Positions 48,770 through 61,800 of a stretch of DNA of 64,000 nt are shown here, in pieces; position 1 is the first letter of the stretch, and each line of letters opens with the position of its first letter. The position numbers were made by a program, and so were the translations under genes. Below the pieces are notes generated by a model. That model saw nothing but the letters and a program-made list of their open reading frames with translations. It did no database searches and had not been told where the DNA came from. Source of the DNA: Taudactylus pleione (taxonomy: Eukaryota; Chordata; Amphibia; Anura; Myobatrachidae); assembly GCA_031769625.1 (NCBI GenBank), contig JAUIMM010002572.1, positions 55,348 through 119,347 on the forward strand, given 5' to 3'.

Positions 48770-51700
48770 CTAATAAGGAGAGAAGAGGAGAGGGGTGGTG
48801 ACAGAAGCTAATAAGGAGAGGGGTGGTGACAAGCTAATATGGAGAGGATAGGGATGGTGACAGAAGCTTATGAGGAGAGGAGAGGGGTGGTGACAGAAGC
48901 TAATAAGGAGAGGAGAGGGGTGGTGACAGAAGCTAATAAGAAGAGGAGAGGGGTGGTGACAGAAACTAATAAGGAGAAGAGAGGGGTGGTGACAGAAGCT
49001 AATAAGGAGTGGAGAGGGGTGGTGACAAGCTAATAAGGAGAGGAGAGGGGTGGTGACAGAAGCTAATAAGGAGAGGAGAGGGGTGGTGACAGAAGCTAAT
49101 AAGGAGAGTAGAGGGGTGGTGACAGAAGCCAATAAGGAGAGGAGAAGAGAGGGGTGGTGACAAAAGCTAATAAGGAGAAGAGAGGGGTGGTGACAGAAGC
49201 AATAAGGAGAGGAGAGGGGTGGGGACAGTAACCAATAAGGAGAAGAGAGGGGTGGTGACAGAAGCTAATAAGGAGAGGAGAGGGGTGATGACAGAAGCTA
49301 ATAAGGAGAGGAGAGGGGTGGTGACAGAAGCTAATGAGGAGATTAGAGGGGTGGTGACAGAAGATAATCAGGAGAGGAGAGGGGTGGTGACAGAAGATAA
49401 TAAGGAGAGGAGAGGAGAGGGGTGGTGACTGAAGCTAAAAAGGAGAGGAGAGGGGTGGTGACAGAAGCTAATAAGGAGGGGAGAGGGGTGGTGACAGAAG
49501 CTAATAAGGAGAGGAGAGGGGTGGTGACAGAAGCTAATAAGGAGAGGAGAGGGGTGGTGACAGAAGCTAATGAGGAGAGAAGAGGAAAGGGGTGGTGACA
49601 GAAGCTAATAAGGAGAGGAGAGGGGTGGTGACAGAAGCTAATGAGGAGAGAGGTGGTGACAGAAGCTAATAAGGAGAGAAGAGGAGAGGGGTGATGACAG
49701 AAGCTAATAAGGAGAGGGGTGGTGACAGAAGCTAATCAGGAGAGGAGAGGGGGGGTGACAGAAGCCAATAAGGAGAGGAGAAGAGAGGGGTGGTGACAGA
49801 AGCTAATAAGGAGAGAAGAGGAGAGGGGTGGTGACAGAAGCTAATAAGGAGAGGAGAGGGGTGGTGACAGAAGCTAATGAGGAGAGGAGAGGGGTGGTGA
49901 CAGAAGCTAATAAGGAGAGAAGAGGAGAGGGGTGGTGACAGAAGCCAATAAGGAGAGGAGAGGGGTGGTGACAGAAGCTAATAAGGAGAGGAGAGGGGTG
50001 ATGACAGAAGCTAATAAGGAGAGTTGTGGTGACAGAAGCTAATAAGGAGAGGAGAGGGGTGGTTACAGAAGCCAATAAGGAGAGGAGAAGAGAGGGGTGG
50101 TGACAGAAGCTAATAAGGAGAGAAGATGAGAGGGGGGGTGACAGAAGCTAATAAGGAGAGGGGTGGTGACAAGCTAATAAGGAGAGGAGAGGGGTGGTGA
50201 CAGAAGCTAATGAGGAGAGGAGAGGGGTGGTGACAGAAACTAATAAGGAGAGAAGAGGAGAGGGGTGGTGACAGAAGCTAATAAGGAGAGGAGAGGGGTG
50301 GTGACAGAAGCTAATAAGGAGAGGAGAGGGGTGGTGACAGAAGCTAATAAGGAGAGGAGAGGGGTGGTGACTGAAGATAATCAGGAGAGGAGAGGGGTGG
50401 TGACAGAAGCTAATAAGGAGAAGAGAGGAGAGGGGTGGTGACAGAAGCTAATAAGGAGAGGAGAGGGGTGGTGACAGATGCTAATAAGGAGAGGAGAGGG
50501 GTGGTGACAGAAGCTAATAAGGAGAGAAGAGGTGAGGGGTGGTGACAGAAGCTAATAAGGAGAGAAGAGGAGAGGGTTTTGTGACAGAAGCCAATAAGGA
50601 GAGGAGAAGGGTTTGTGACAGAAGCTAATAAGGAGAGGAGAGGGGTGATGACAGAAGCTAATCAGGAGAGGGGTGGTGACAGAAGCTAATAAGGAGTGGA
50701 GAGGGGTGGTGACAAGCTAATAAGGAGAGGAGAGGGGTGGTGACAGAAGCTAATAAGGAGAGGAGAGGGGTGGTGACAGAAGCTAATAAGGAGAGTAGAG
50801 GGGTGGTGACAGAAGCCAATAAGGAGAGGAGAAGAGAGGGGTGGTGACAAAAGCTAATAAGGAGAAGAGAGGGGTGGTGACAGAAGCCAATTAGGAGAGG
50901 AGAGGGGTGGGGAAAGTAACCAATAAGGAGAAGAGAGGGGTGGTGACAGAAGCTAATAAGGAGAGGAGAGGGGTGATGACAGAAGCTAATAAGGAGAGGA
51001 GAGGGGTGGTGACAGAAGCTAATGAGGAGATTAGAGGGGTGGTGACAGAAGATAAACAGGAGAGGAGAGGGGTGGTGACAGAAGATAATAAGGAGAGGAG
51101 AGGAGAGGGGTGGTGACTGAAGCTAAAAAGGAGAGGAGAGGGGTGGTGACAGAAGCTAATAAGGAGGGGAAAGGGGTGGTGACAGAAGCTAATAAGGAGA
51201 GGAGAGGGGTGGTGACAGAAGCTAATAAGGAGAGGAGAGGGGTGGTGACAGAAGCTAATGAGGAGAGAAGAGGAAAGGGGTGGTGACAGAAGCTAATAAG
51301 GAGAGGAGAGGGGTGGTGACAGAAGCTAATGAGGAGAGGGGTGGTGACAGAAGCTAATAAGGAGAGAAGAGGAGAGGGATGATGACAGAAGCTAATAAGG
51401 AGATGGGTGGTGACAGAAGCTAATCAGGAGAGGAGAGGGTTGGTGACAGAAGCCAATAAGGAGAGGAGAAGAGAGGGGTGGTGACAGAAGCTAATAAGGA
51501 GAGAAGAGGAGAGGGGTGGTGACAGAAGCTAATAAGGAGAGGAGAGGGGTGGTGACAGAAGCTAATGAGGAGAGGATAGGGGTGTGACAGAAGCTAATAA
51601 GGAGAGGAGAGGGGTGGTGACAGAAGCTAATAAGGAGAGGAGAGGGGTGGTGATAGAAGCTAATAAGGAGAGGAGAGGGGTGGTGACAGTAGCTAATATG

Positions 51701-54700
51701 GAGAGGAGAGGTTTGGTGACAGAAGCTAATAAGGAGAGGAGAGGGGTGGTGACAGAAGCTAATAAGGAGAGGAGAGGGGTGGTGACAGAAGCTAATAAGG
51801 AGAGAAGAGGAGAGGGGTGGTGACAGAAGCTAATGAGAGAAGAGGAGAGGGGTGGTGACAGAAGCTAATAAGGAGAGGAGAGGAGACAGGTGGTGACAGA
51901 AGCTAATAAGGAGAGGAGAGGGGTGATGTACAGAAGCTAATAAGGAGAGGAGAGGGGTGGTGACAGAAGCTAATAATGAGAGGAGAGGGGTGGTGTCAGA
52001 AGGTAATAAGGAGAGAAGAGGAGAGGGGTGGTGACAGAAGCTAATAAGGTGAGAAGAGGAGAGGGGCGGTGACAGAAGCTAATAAGGAGAGAAGAGGAGA
52101 GGGCTGAGGACTAAAGTTAATAAGGAGAGGAGAGGGTGGTGACAGAAGCTAATAAGGAGAGGAGAGGGGTGGTGACAGAAGCTAATAAGTAGAGGAGAGG
52201 GGTGGTGACAGAAGTTAATAAGGAGAGGAGAAGAGAGGGGAGGTGACAGAAGCTAATAAGGAGAGGAGAGGGGTGGTTACAGCAACTAACAAGGAGAGGA
52301 GAGGGGTGGTGACAGAAGCCAATGAGGAAAGGAGAGGCGTAGTGACAGAATCTAATAAGGAGATGAGAGGGGTTGGTGACACAAGCCCATAAGGAGAGGA
52401 GAGGGATGGTGACAGAAGCTAATAAGAAAGGAGAGGGTTGGTGACAGAAAGCCAATAAGGAGGTGGTGACAGAAGCTAATAAGTAGAGGAGAGGGGTGGT
52501 GACAGAAGCTAATTAGGGTAGGAGAGGGGTGGTGACAGAAGCTACTAAGGAGAGAAGAGGGGATGGTGACAGAAGCTAATAAGGAGAGGAGAGGGGTGGT
52601 GACAGAAGCTAATCATGAGAGGAGAGGGGGTGGTGACAGAAGCTAATCAGGAGAGGAGAGGGGTGGTGACAGAAGCTAATAAGGAGACGGGTGGTGACAG
52701 AAGCTAATAAGGAGAGGGGTGGTGACAGAAGCTAATAAGGAGAGGAGAAGGGTGGTGACAGAAGCTAATATGGAGAGGAGAGGGGGTGGTGACAGAAGCT
52801 AATATGGAGAGGAGAGGGGTGGTGACAGAAGCTAATAAGGAGAGGAGAGGGGGTGTTGACAGAAGCTAATAAGGAGAGGAGAGGGGGGGTGACAGAAGCT
52901 AATAAGGAGAGGAGAGGGGGTGGTGACAGAAGCTAATAAGGAGTGGAGAGGGGTGGTGACAGAAGATAATAAGGTGAGGAGAGTTGCGGTGACAGAAGCT
53001 AATATGGAGAGGAGAGGGGTGGTGACAAAAGCTAATAAGGAGAGGAGAGGGGTGGTGACAGAAGCTAATGAGGAGAGGAGAGGGGTGTGACAGAAGCTAA
53101 TAAGGAGAGGAGAGGGCTGGTGACAGAAGCTAATAAGGAGAGGAGAGGGGTGGTGACAGAAGCTAATAAGGAGAGGAGAGGGGCGGTGACAGAAGCTAAT
53201 AAGGAGAGGAGAGGGGGTGGTGACCGAAGCTAATAAGGAATGGAGAGGGGTGGTGACAGAAGCTAATAAGGAGAGGAGAGGAGACAGGTGGTGACAGAAG
53301 TTAATAAGGAGAGGAGAGGGATGATGACAGAAGCTAATAAGGAGAGGAGAGGGGTGGTGACAGAAGCTAATAATGAGAGGAGAGGGGTGGAGTGTCAGAA
53401 GGTAATAAGGAGAGAAGAGGAGAGGGGGGCGGTGACAGAAGCTAATAAGGAGAGAAGAGGAGAGGGGGTGGTGACAGAAGCTAATAAGGAGAGGAGAGGG
53501 GTGGTGACAGAAGCTAATGAGGAGAGGATAGGGGTGTGACAGAAGCTAATAAGGAGAGGAGAGGGGTGGTGACAGAAGCTAATAAGGAGAGGAGAGGGGT
53601 GGTGATAGAAGCTAATAAGGAGAGGAGAGGGGTGGTGACAGTAGCTAATATGGAGAGGAGAGGTTTGGTGACAGAAGCTAATAAGGAGAGGAGAGGGGTG
53701 GTGACAGAAGCTAATAAGGAGAGGAGAGGGGTGGTGACAGAAGCTAATAAGGAGAGAAGAGGAGAGGGGTGGTGACAGAAGCTAATGAGAGAAGAGGAGA
53801 GGGGTGGTGACAGAAGCTAATAAGGAGAGGAGAGGAGACAGGTGGTGACAGAAGCTAATAAGGAGAGGAGAGGGGTGATGACAGAAGCTAATAAGGAGAG
53901 GAGAGGGGTGGTGACAGAAGCTAATAATGAGAGGAGAGGGGTGGTGTCAGAAGGTAATAAGGAGAGAAGAGGAGAGGGGTGGTGACAGAAGCTAATAAGG
54001 TGAGAAGAGGAGAGGGGCGGTGACAGAAGCTAATAAGGAGAGAAGAGGAGAGGGCTGAGGACTAAAGTTAATAAGGAGAGGAGAGGGGTGGTGACAGAAG
54101 CTAATAAGGAGAGGAGAGGGGTGGTGACAGAAGCTAATAAGTAGAGGAGAGGGGTGGTGACAGAAGTTAATAAGGAGAGGAGAAGAGAGGGGGTGGTGAC
54201 AGAAGCTAATAAGGAGAGGAGAGGGGTGGTTACAGCAACTAACAAGGAGAGGAGAGGGGTGGTGACAGAAGCCAATGAGGAAAGGAGAGGCGTAGTGACA
54301 GAATCTAATAAGGAGATGAGAGGGGGTGGTGACACAAGCCCATAAGGAGAGGAGAGGGATGGTGACAGAAGCTAATAAGAAAGGAGAGGGTTGGTGACAG
54401 AAGCCAATAAGGAGAGGGGTGGTGACAGAAGCTAATAAGTAGAGGAGAGGGGGTGGTGACAGAAGCTAATTAGGGTAGGAGAGGGGTGGTGACAGAAGCT
54501 ACTAAGGAGAGAAGAGGGATGGTGACAGAAGCTAATAAGGAGAGGAGAGGGGTGGTGACAGAAGCTAATCATGAGAGGAGAGGGGTGGTGACAGAAGCTA
54601 ATCAGGAGAGGAGAGGGGTGGTGACAGAAGCTAATAAGGAGACGGGTGGTGACAGAAGCTAATAAGGAGAGGGGTGGTGACAGAAGCTAATAAGGAGAGG

Positions 54701-55390
54701 AGAAGGGTGGTGACAGAAGCTAATATGGAGAGGAGAGGGGTGGTGACAGAAGCTAATATGGAGAGGAGAGGGGTGGTGACAGAAGCTAATAAGGAGAGGA
54801 GAGGGGTGTTGACAGAAGCTAATAAGGAGAGGAGAGGGGGGGTGACAGAAGCTAATAAGGAGAGGAGAGGGGTGGTGACAGAAGCTAATAAGGAGTGGAG
54901 AGGGGTGGTGACAGAAGATAATAAGGTGAGGAGAGTTGCGGTGACAGAAGCTAATATGGAGAGGAGAGGGGTGGTGACAAAAGCTAATAAGGAGAGGAGA
55001 GGGGTGGTGACAGAAGCTAATGAGGAGAGGAGAGGGGTGTGACAGAAGCTAATAAGGAGAGGAGAGGGCTGGTGACAGAAGCTAATAAGGAGAGGAGAGG
55101 GGTGGTGACAGAAGCTAATAAGGAGAGGAGAGGGGCGGTGACAGAAGCTAATAAGGAGAGGAGAGGGGTGGTGACCGAAGCTAATAAGGAATGGAGAGGG
55201 GTGGTGACAGAAGCTAATAAGGAGAGGAGAGGAGACAGGTGGTGACAGAAGTTAATAAGGAGAGGAGAGGGATGATGACAGAAGCTAATAAGGAGAGGAG
55301 AGGGGTGGTGACAGAAGCTAATAATGAGAGGAGAGGGGTGGTGTCAGAAGGTAATAAGGAGAGAAGAGGAGAGGGGCGGTGACAGAAGCT
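48770..55390 (+). repeat. Higher-order repeat unit U7 (about 6.6 kb)
   Basis: Order: A 48770 (one monomer longer), B 49226, C 49803, D 50907, E 51584, F 52117, G about 52735, H about 53090, E 53536, F 54030, G 54674, H 55039. The E-F-G-H group is tandemly duplicated at 1952-bp spacing. It has no following A block; the sequence passes into the right arm instead. The region 52.3-54.5 kb holds an unusual number of one-base insertions. Confidence 0.9.
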
Positions 55391-55395
55391 AATAA
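51490..55395 (+). repeat. E-F-G-H tandem duplication in U7, 1952-bp spacing
   Basis: The E start (gtgacagaagc after gggtgt) is at 51584 and 53536, and the H start gggg-tgtga is at 53082 and 55034, each pair 1952 bp apart. Shared variants found only in these two copies include gtagtgacagaatc (52340 and 54294), aataaggagtgg near the end of G, and aataagg rather than aatgagg at the start of H. This shows they copied each other after the other units had formed. Confidence 0.88.
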
Positions 55396-57105
55396 GGAGA
55401 GAAGAGGAGAGGGGTGATGACTAAAGCTAATAAGGAGAGGAGAGGGGTGGTGACAGAAGCTAATAAGGAGAGGAGAGGGGTGGTGACAGAAGCTAATAAT
55501 TAGAGGAGAGGGGTGGTGACAGAAGCTAATAAGGAGAGGAGAAGAGAGGGGTGGTGACAGAAGCTAATAAGGAGAGGACAGGGGTGGTTACAGCAACTAA
55601 CAAGGAGAGGAGAGGGGTGGTGACAGAAGCCAATGAGGAAAGGAGAGGGGTGGTGACAGAATCTAATAAGGAGATGAGAGGGGTGGTGACACAAGCCCAT
55701 AAGGAGAGGAGAGGGATGGTGCCAGAAGCTAATAAGAAAGGAGAGGGTTGGTGACAGAAGCCAAAAAGGAGAGGGGTGGTGACAGAAGCTAATAAGTAGA
55801 GGAGATGGGCGGTGACAGAAGCTAATAAGGAGAGGAGAGGGGTGTTGCCAGAAGCTAATAAGGAGAGGAGAGGGGTGGTGACAGAAGCTAATAAGGAGAG
55901 GAGAGGGGTGGTGACAGAAGCTAATAAGGAGAGGAGAGGGGTGGTGACAGAAGCTAATAAGGTGAGGAGATTTGCTGTGACAGAAGCTAAAATGGAGAGG
56001 AGAGGGGTGGTGACAAAAGCTAATAAGGAGAGGAGAGGGGTGGTGACAGAAGCTAATAAGGAATGGAGATGGGTGGTGACAGAAGCTAATCAGGAGAGGA
56101 GAGGGGTGGTGACAGAAGCTAATACGGCGAGGAGAGGGGTGGTGACAGAAGCTAATAAGGAAAGGAGAGGGGTGTTGACAGGCTAATAAGGAGAGGAGAG
56201 GGGTGGTGACAGAAGCTATTAAGGAGAGGAGAGGGGTGGTGACAGAAGGTAATAAGGAGTGGAGAGGGGTGGTGACAGAAGCTAATAAGGAGTGGAGAGG
56301 GGTGGTGACAGAAGCTAATAAGGAGGGGAGAGGGGTGGTGACAGAAGCTAATAAGGAGAGGAGAGGGGTGGTGACAGAAGCTTATAAGGAGAGGAGAGGG
56401 GTGGTGACAGAAGCTAATGAGGAGAGAAGAGGAAAGGGGTGGTGACAGAAGCTAATAAGGAGAGGAGAGGGGTGGTGACAGAAGCTAATAAGGAGAGGGG
56501 TGGTGACAGAAGCTAATCAGGAGAGGAGAAGAGAGGGGTGGTGACAGAAGCTAATAAGGAGAGAAGAGGAGAGGGGTGGTGACAGAAGCTAATAAGGAGA
56601 GGAGAGGGGTGGTGACAGAAGCTAATGAGGAGAGGAGAGGGGTGTGACAGAAGCTAATAAGGAGAGGAGAGGGCTGGTGACAGAAGCTAATAAGGAGAGG
56701 AGAGGGCTGGTGACAGAAGTTAATAAGGAGAGGAGAGGGGTGGTGACAGAAGCTAATAAGGAGAGGAGAGGGGTGGTGACAGAAGCTAATAAGGAGAGGA
56801 GAGGGGTGGTGACAGAAGCTAATAAGGAGAGAAGAGGAGAGGGGTGGTGACAGAAGCTAATAAGGAGAGGAGAGGAGACAGGTGGTGACAGAAGCTAATA
56901 AGGAGAGGAGAGGAGACAGGTGGTGACAGAAGCTAATAAAGAGAGGAGAGGGGTGATGACAGAAGCTAATAAGGAGAGGAGAGGGGTGGTGACAGAAGCT
57001 AATAATGAGAGGAGAGGGGTGGTCTGAAGGTAATAAGGAGAGAAGAGGGGAGGGGTGGTGACAGAAGATAAAAAGGAGAGAAGAGGAGAGGGGCGGTGAC
57101 AGAAG
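55391..57105 (+). repeat. Right arm: F, I and mixed monomers
   Basis: An F-type block at about 55430-55790 is followed by block I at 55812-56186, which matches 47084-47458 at an offset of 8728 bp, including aatacggcgagg at 56121. Then come monomers with aaggagtgg and one gaagcttataagg, which makes a second kind of AAGCTT site at 56378. The rest is ordinary monomers with several 38-bp forms. It corresponds to the left arm after position 535. Confidence 0.83.
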
Positions 57106-58870
57106 CTAATAAGGAGAGAAGAGGAGAGGGGTGATGACAAAAGCTAATAAGGAGAGGAGAGCGGTGGTGACAGAAGCTAATAAGGAGAGGAGAGGGGTGG
57201 TGACAGAAGCTAATAAGTAGAGGAGAGGGATGGTGACAGAAGCTAATAAGGAGAGGAGAAGAGAGGGGTGGTGACAGAAGCTAATAAGGAGAGGAGAGGG
57301 GTGGTTACAGCAACTAACAAGGAGAGGAGAGGGGAGGTGACAGAAGCCAATAAGGAAAGGAGAGGGGTGGTGACAGAATCTAATAAGGTGGTGACAGAAG
57401 CCCATAAGGAGAGGAGAGGGATGGTGACAGAAGCTAATAAGAAAGGAGAGGGTTGTTGACAGTAGCCAATAAGGAGAGGGGTGGTGACAGAAGCTAATAA
57501 GTAGAGGAGAGGGGTGGTGACAGAAGCTAATTAGGGTAGGAGAGGGGTGGTAACAGAAGCTAATAAGGAGAGGAGAGGGATGGTGACAGAAGCTAATAAG
57601 GAGAGTAGAGGGGTGGTGAGAGAAGCTAATAAGGAGAGCAGAGGGGTGGTGACAGAAGCTAATCAGGAGAGGAGAGGTGTGGTGACAGAAGCTAATATGG
57701 AGAGGGGTGGTGACAGAAGCTAATCAGGAGAGGAGAGGGGTTGTGACAGAAGCTAATAAGGAGAGGAAAGGAGAGGGGCGGTGACAGAAGCTAATAAGGA
57801 GAGGAGAGGAGTGGAGTGGTGACAGAATCTAATAAGGAGAGGAGAGGAGAGGGTTGGTGACAGAAGCTAATAAGGAGAGGAGAGGGGTGGTGACAGATGC
57901 TAATAAGGAGAAGAGAGGAGTGGTGACAGAAGCTAATAAGGAGAGGGGTGGTGACAGAAGCTAATAAGGAGAAGAGAGGGGTGGTGACAGAAGCCAATAA
58001 GGAGAGGAGAGGGGTGGTGACAGAAGCTAATAAGGAGAGGAGAGGGGTGGTGACAGAAGCTAATAAGGAGAGGAGAGGGGTGGTGACAGAAGCTAATATG
58101 GAGAGGAGAGGGGTGGTGACAGAAGCTAATAAGGAGAGGAGAGGAGAGGGGTGGTGACAGAAGCTAATAAGGAGAGGAGAGGTGTGGTGACAGAAGCTAA
58201 CAAGGAGAGTTGAGGGGTGGTGACAGAAGCTAATAAGGAGAGGAGAGGAGTGGTGACAGAAGCTAATAGGGAGAGGAGAGGGGTGGGGACAAGCTAATAA
58301 GGAGAGGAGAGGTCGTGACAGAAGCTAATAAGGAGAGGAGAGGGGTGGTGACAGAAGCTAATAAGGAGAGGAGAGGGGTGGTGACAGAAGCCAATAAGGA
58401 GAGGAGAGGGGTGGTGACAGAAGCTAAAAAGGAGAGGGGAGGTGACAGAAGCTAATAAGGAGAGGAGAGGGGTGGTGACAGAAGCTAATAAGGAGAGGAG
58501 AGGGGTGGTGACAGAAGCTAATCAGGAGAGGAGAGGGGTTGTGACAGAAGCTAATAAGGAGAGGAGAGGGGTGGTGACAGAAGCTAATAAGGAGAGGAAA
58601 GGGGTGGTGACAGAAGCTAATAAGGAGAGGAGAGGAGAGGGGTGGTGACAGAAGCTAATAAGGAGAGGAGAGGGGTGGTGACAGAAGCTAATAAGGAGAG
58701 GAGAGGGGTGGTGACAGAAGCTAATAGGGAGAGGAGAGGGGTTGTGACAAGCTAATAAGAAGAGGAGAGGTGACAGAAGCTAATAAGGAGAGGAGAGGGG
58801 TGGTGACAGAAGCTAATAAGGAGAGGAGAGGGTTGGTGACAGAAGCCAATAAGGATAGGAGAGTAGAGGG
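57106..58870 (+). repeat. Right arm: divergent F and K-like segment
   Basis: Matches left-arm 2311-4160 at an offset of about 54.8 kb. Shared features are cagcaactaacaagg, the 21-bp monomer running into gtggtgac, aataagaaagg, gacagatgct, gctaacaagg, ctaatagggagagg with gacaagc, and gagggttggtgac before aataaggatagg at 58831. Changes specific to the right arm include gagagttgagggg near 58207 and gagagtagagg near 58860. Confidence 0.83.
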
Positions 58871-61800
58871 GTGGTGACAGAAGCTAATAAGGAGAAGAGA
58901 GGGGTGGTGACAGAAGCTAATAAGGAGAGGAGAGGGGTGGTGACAGAAGCTAATAAGGAGAGGAGGGGGGTGGTGACAGAAGCTAATGAGGAGAGGAGAG
59001 GGGTGGTGACAGAAGATAATAAGGAGAGGAGAGGGGTGGTGACAGAAGCTAATAAGGAGAGGAGAGGGGTGGTGACAGAAGCTAATATGGAGAGGAGAGG
59101 GGTGGTGACAGAAGCTAATAAGGAGAGAAGAGGAGAGGGGTGGTGACAGAAGCTAATCAGGAGAGGAGAAGGGTGGTGACAGAAGCTAATAAGGAGAGGA
59201 GAGGGGTGGTGACAGAAGCTAATAAGGAGAGGAGAGGGGTGGAGACAGAAGCTAATAAGGAGAGGAGAGGAGAGGGGGTGGTGACAGAAGCTAATAAGGA
59301 GAGGAGAGGTGTGGTTACAGAAGCTAACAAGGAGAGTTGAGGGGTGGTGACAGAAGCTAATAAGGAGAGGAGAGGAGTGGTGACAGAAGCTAATAGGGAG
59401 AGGAGAGGGGTGGGGACAAGCTAATAAGGAGAGGAGAGGTGGTGACAGAAGCTAATAAGGAGAGGAGAGGGGTGGTGACAGAAGCTAATAAGGAGAGGAG
59501 AGGGGTGGTGACAGAAGCCAATAAGGAGAGGAGAGGGGTGGTGACAGAAGCTAAAAAGGAGAGGGGAGGTGACAGAAGCTAATAAGGAGAGGAGAGGAGA
59601 GGGGTGGTGACAGAAGCTAATAAGGAGAGGAGAGGGGTGGTGACAGAAGCTAATCAGGAGAGGAGAGGGGTTGTGACAGAAGCTAATAAGGAGAGGAGAG
59701 GGGTGGTGACAGAAGCTAATAAGGAGAGGAGAGGGGTGGTGACAGAAGCTAATAAGGAGAGGAGAGGAGAGGGGTGGTGACAGAAGCTAATAAGGAGAGG
59801 AGAGGGGTGGTGACAGAAGCTAATAAGGAGAGGAGAGGGGTGGTGACAGAAGCTAATAGGAGAGGAGAGGGGTTGTGACAAGCTAATAAGAAGAGGAGAG
59901 GTGACAGAAGCTAATAAGGAGAGGAGAGGGGTGGTGACAGAAGCTAATAAGGAGAGGAGAGGGTTGGTGACAGAAGCCAATAAGGATAGGAGAGTAGAGG
60001 GGTGGTGACAGAAGCTAATAAGGAGAAGAGAGGGGTGGTGACAGAAGCTAATAAGGAGAGGCGAGGGGTGGTGACAGAAGCTAATAAGCAGAGGAGGGGG
60101 GTGGTGACAGAAGCTAATAAGGAGAGGAGAGGGGTGGTGACAGAAGCTAATACGGAGAGGGGTGGTGACAGAAGCTAATAAGGAGAGGAGAGGAGAGGGG
60201 TGGTGACAGAAGCTAATAGTAGAGGAGAGGGGTGGTGACAGAAGCTAATCAGGAGAGGAGAGGGGTGGTGACAGAAGCTAATAAGGAGAGGAGAGGGGTG
60301 GTGACAGAAGCTAATAAGCAGAGGAGGGGGGTGGTGACAGAAGCCAATAAGGAGAGGAAAGGGGTGGTGACAGAAGCTAATACGGAGAGGGGTGGTGACA
60401 GAAGCTAATAAGGAGAGGAGAGGGGTGGTGACAGAAGCTAATAGGAGAGGAGAGGGGTGGTGACAGAAGCTAATCAGGAGAGGAGAGGGGTGGTGACAGA
60501 AGCTAATAAGGAGAGGAGAGGGGTGGTGACAGAAGCTAATAAGGAGAGGAGAGGGGTGGTGACAGAAGCTAATAAGGAGAGGAGAGGAGAGGGGGTGGTG
60601 ACAGAAGCTAATAGGAGAGGAGAGGGGTGGTGACAGAAGCTAATAAGGAGAGGAGAGGGGTGGTGACAGAAGCTAATATGGAGAGGAGAGGGTTGGTGAC
60701 AGAAGCCAATAAGGATAGGAGAGGAGAGGGGTGGTGACAGAAGCTAATAAGGAGAAGAGAGGGGTGGTGACAGAAGCTAATAAGGAGAGGAGAGGTGTGG
60801 TGACAGAAGCTAATAAGGAGAGGAGAGGGGTGGTGACAGAAGCTAATAAGGAGAGGAGAGGGGTGGTGACAGAAGCTAATAGGGAGAGGAGAGGGGTTGT
60901 GACAAGCTAATAAGAAGAGGAGAGGTGACAGAAGCTAATAAGGAGAGGAGAGGGGTGGTGACAGAAGCTAATAAGGAGAGGAGAGGGTTGGTGACAGAAG
61001 CCAATAAGGATAGGAGAGTAGAGGGGTGGTGACAGAAGCTAATAAGGAGAAGAGAGGGGTGGTGACAGAAGCTAATAAGGAGAGGAGAGGGGTGGTGACA
61101 GAAGCTAATAAGGAGAGGAGGGGGGTGGTGACAGAAGCTAATGAGGAGAGGAGAGGGGTGGTGACAGAAGATAATAAGGAGAGGAGAGGGGTGGTGACAG
61201 AAGCTAATAAGGAGAGGAGAGGGGTGGTGACAGAAGCTAATATGGAGAGGAGAGGGGTGGTGACAGAAGCTAATAAGGAGAGAAGAGGAGAGGGGTGGTG
61301 ACAGAAGCTAATCAGGAGAGGAGAGGGGTGGTGACAGAAGCTAATAAGGAGAGGAGAGGGGTGGTGACAGAAGCTAATAAGGAGAGGAGAGGGGTGGAGA
61401 CAGAAGCTAATAAGGAGAGGAGAGGAGAGGGGTGGTGACAGAAGCTAATAAGGAGAGGAGAGGTGTGGTTACAGAAGCTAACAAGGAGAGTTGAGGGGTG
61501 GTGACAGAAGCTAATAAGGAGAGGAGAGGAGTGGTGACAGAAGCTAATAGGGAGAGGAGAGGGGTGGGGACAAGCTAATAAGGAGAGGAGAGGTGGTGAC
61601 AGAAGCTAATAAGGAGAGGAGAGGGGTGGTGACAGAAGCTAATAAGGAGAGGAGAGGGGTGGTGACAGAAGCCAATAAGGAGAGGAGAGGGGTGGTGACA
61701 GAAGCTAAAAAGGAGAGGGGAGGTGACAGAAGCTAATAAGGAGAGGAGAGGAGAGGGGTGGTGACAGAAGCTAATAAGGAGAGGAGAGGGGTGGTGACAG

